From an uncultured Lachnospiraceae bacterium (lineage in GTDB: Bacteria > Bacillota > Clostridia > Lachnospirales > Lachnospiraceae): DNA of 5,774 nt. The stretch lies in assembly GCA_910579645.1 (NCBI GenBank), contig CAJTVK010000194.1:1-5774 (forward strand), written 5' to 3'. The notes below the pieces were generated by a model that saw only the letters and a list, made by a program, of their open reading frames with translations, ran no database searches and was not told the origin of the DNA. Positions 5,050-5,774 of this stretch are shown in pieces. The translations under genes were made by a program, and so were the position numbers. How positions within the stretch are numbered: the first letter of the stretch is position 1; each line of letters starts with the position of its first letter.

Positions 5050-5717
5050 AAATAGGAATTGTTTACACAAGTACCACACCGGAACTGACGGAATTGGTGA
5101 ACCGGGAGGTGGAAAAGCAGCTGGGGACGGAAGCGGAGATTCAGAATTATGAAGATCCGTCTATTCTGGCAGAGGTGCGGGAGGCCGGGTATGTGACGGC
5201 AGGTGCGGCTGCCAGGCTGGTTTCCATGTTTATGCAGGCAATCATGGACGGTGCGGATGCGGTTCTTAACTGCTGTTCTTCCGTAGGGGAGGTGGCCGAT
5301 GCCGCGGAGGCAGTGGGAAAGTATACGGGCGTGCCTATTGTGCGCATTGACGGGGAGATGTGCTGCGAGGCGGTGCGTCTCGGCAGCCGGATCGGTGTGT
5401 TGGCGACGCTTCCTACGACGCTGGAGCCTACCAAAAATACGGTGAAGCGTATGGCGAGGGAGCTAAATCGTCCGGCGGAGCTGGTGGACGGGCTGATTGA
5501 CGGCGCTTTTGGGATTGATCAGGAGGAGTTTAAGAGGATGTTGCTGGCGAAAGCGGAGGAGATTGCCGGGGAGGTGGATGTGATTTTGCTTTGTCAGGGG
5601 TCTATGGCTTATGCGGAAGAGTTTCTGCAGGAGGCAATCGGAAAACCGGTGGTTTCCAGCCCGCGGTTTGGCGCGCGGGAATTGCGGAGGGTGTTGGAGC
5701 ATAAGGGGCTGATGTGA
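5046..5717 (+). CDS. Aspartate/glutamate racemase superfamily protein
   Basis: This is a 223-residue cytoplasmic protein of the Asp/Glu/hydantoin racemase superfamily, whose members use paired cysteines to remove and return a proton at a carbon next to a carboxylate or carbonyl. The N-terminal MKIGIVYTST is the first beta strand of the fold. The first cysteine motif is NCCSSVGE (75-82, catalytic residue probably Cys77). The second half carries RIGVLATLPTT (114-124) and LLCQGSMAYAE (181-191), with Cys183 as the candidate partner. The length fits the family. The start overlaps the hydrolase stop by four bases and has AGGAG upstream, so the pair is almost certainly co-expressed. Classical glutamate racemases (MurI) have different motifs (NT(A/C)T and GCTH), so a cell-wall role is unlikely. 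The true substrate is unknown; the genetic link suggests a sugar-derived acid or an aglycone, which is inference. Confidence 0.85.
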   Translation: MKIGIVYTSTTPELTELVNREVEKQLGTEAEIQNYEDPSILAEVREAGYVTAGAAARLVSMFMQAIMDGADAVLNCCSSVGEVADAAEAVGKYTGVPIVRIDGEMCCEAVRLGSRIGVLATLPTTLEPTKNTVKRMARELNRPAELVDGLIDGAFGIDQEEFKRMLLAKAEEIAGEVDVILLCQGSMAYAEEFLQEAIGKPVVSSPRFGARELRRVLEHKGLM

Positions 5718-5726
5718 TGGTGGGGG

Positions 5727-5768
5727 ATTGCCGTGCCGGGATGGGGGTCTTGGCGCGGCAGTTTTTTT
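5727..5768 (+). terminator. Intrinsic terminator of the hydrolase/racemase operon
   Basis: ATTGCCGTGCC (5727-5737) pairs with GGCGCGGCAGT (5752-5762): an 11-bp GC-rich stem including two G-U pairs, with a 14-base loop, followed by seven T residues ending at 5768. It starts ten bases after the racemase stop and closes the operon at two genes. Confidence 0.88.
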
Positions 5769-5774
5769 CTGTGG

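Noticed and set aside
5717..5774. Possible next gene starting at the TGATG overlap after the racemase gene
   Set aside because: The frame stays open to the window edge, but it runs straight through a strong hairpin and T7 terminator and has no good ribosome site.

Overview
The window looks like a chromosomal stretch from a Gram-positive gut-type bacterium of the Bacillota, most likely Lachnospiraceae (Clostridium cluster XIVa). This is an inference from purine-rich Shine-Dalgarno sites, sigma-A-like promoters with AT-rich leaders next to roughly 50% GC coding sequence, hairpin-plus-T-tract terminators, and protein styles typical of that family. No rRNA, tRNA, CRISPR array, transposase or phage gene was seen.

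Layout. Positions 1-135 hold no supported gene. An AraC-family regulator runs on the minus strand (1068 to 136). A 198-base divergent control region (1069-1266) separates it from a plus-strand methyl-accepting chemotaxis protein (1267-3075). That region contains overlapping back-to-back promoters, two palindromes and an mRNA leader with competing hairpins. The chemoreceptor gene ends in a strong intrinsic terminator (3094-3133). Next comes about 320 bases without a gene (3134-3453), holding an imperfect direct repeat and then a near-consensus promoter. This promoter drives a two-gene operon: a cytoplasmic glycoside-hydrolase-like protein (DUF5060, apiosidase-like barrel and DUF5605 architecture, 3454-5049) and an aspartate/glutamate racemase superfamily protein (5046-5717). 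The two genes overlap by four bases (ATGA), and the operon is closed by a second strong terminator (5727-5768).

How the genes may work together. The receptor and the regulator are divergently transcribed and share control DNA, so joint or opposed regulation is plausible. The hydrolase and racemase-family protein are translationally coupled and probably act in one intracellular pathway on a glycoside or its product, but neither substrate can be read from the sequence. Terminators separate the receptor from the hydrolase operon, so a link between sensing and degradation is only suggested by proximity.

The clearest leads for something undescribed are the coupled hydrolase/racemase pair, the structured repeat at 3135-3267, and the alternative pairing in the receptor leader. 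No complete novel system (defence, mobile or RNA-guided) is evident.
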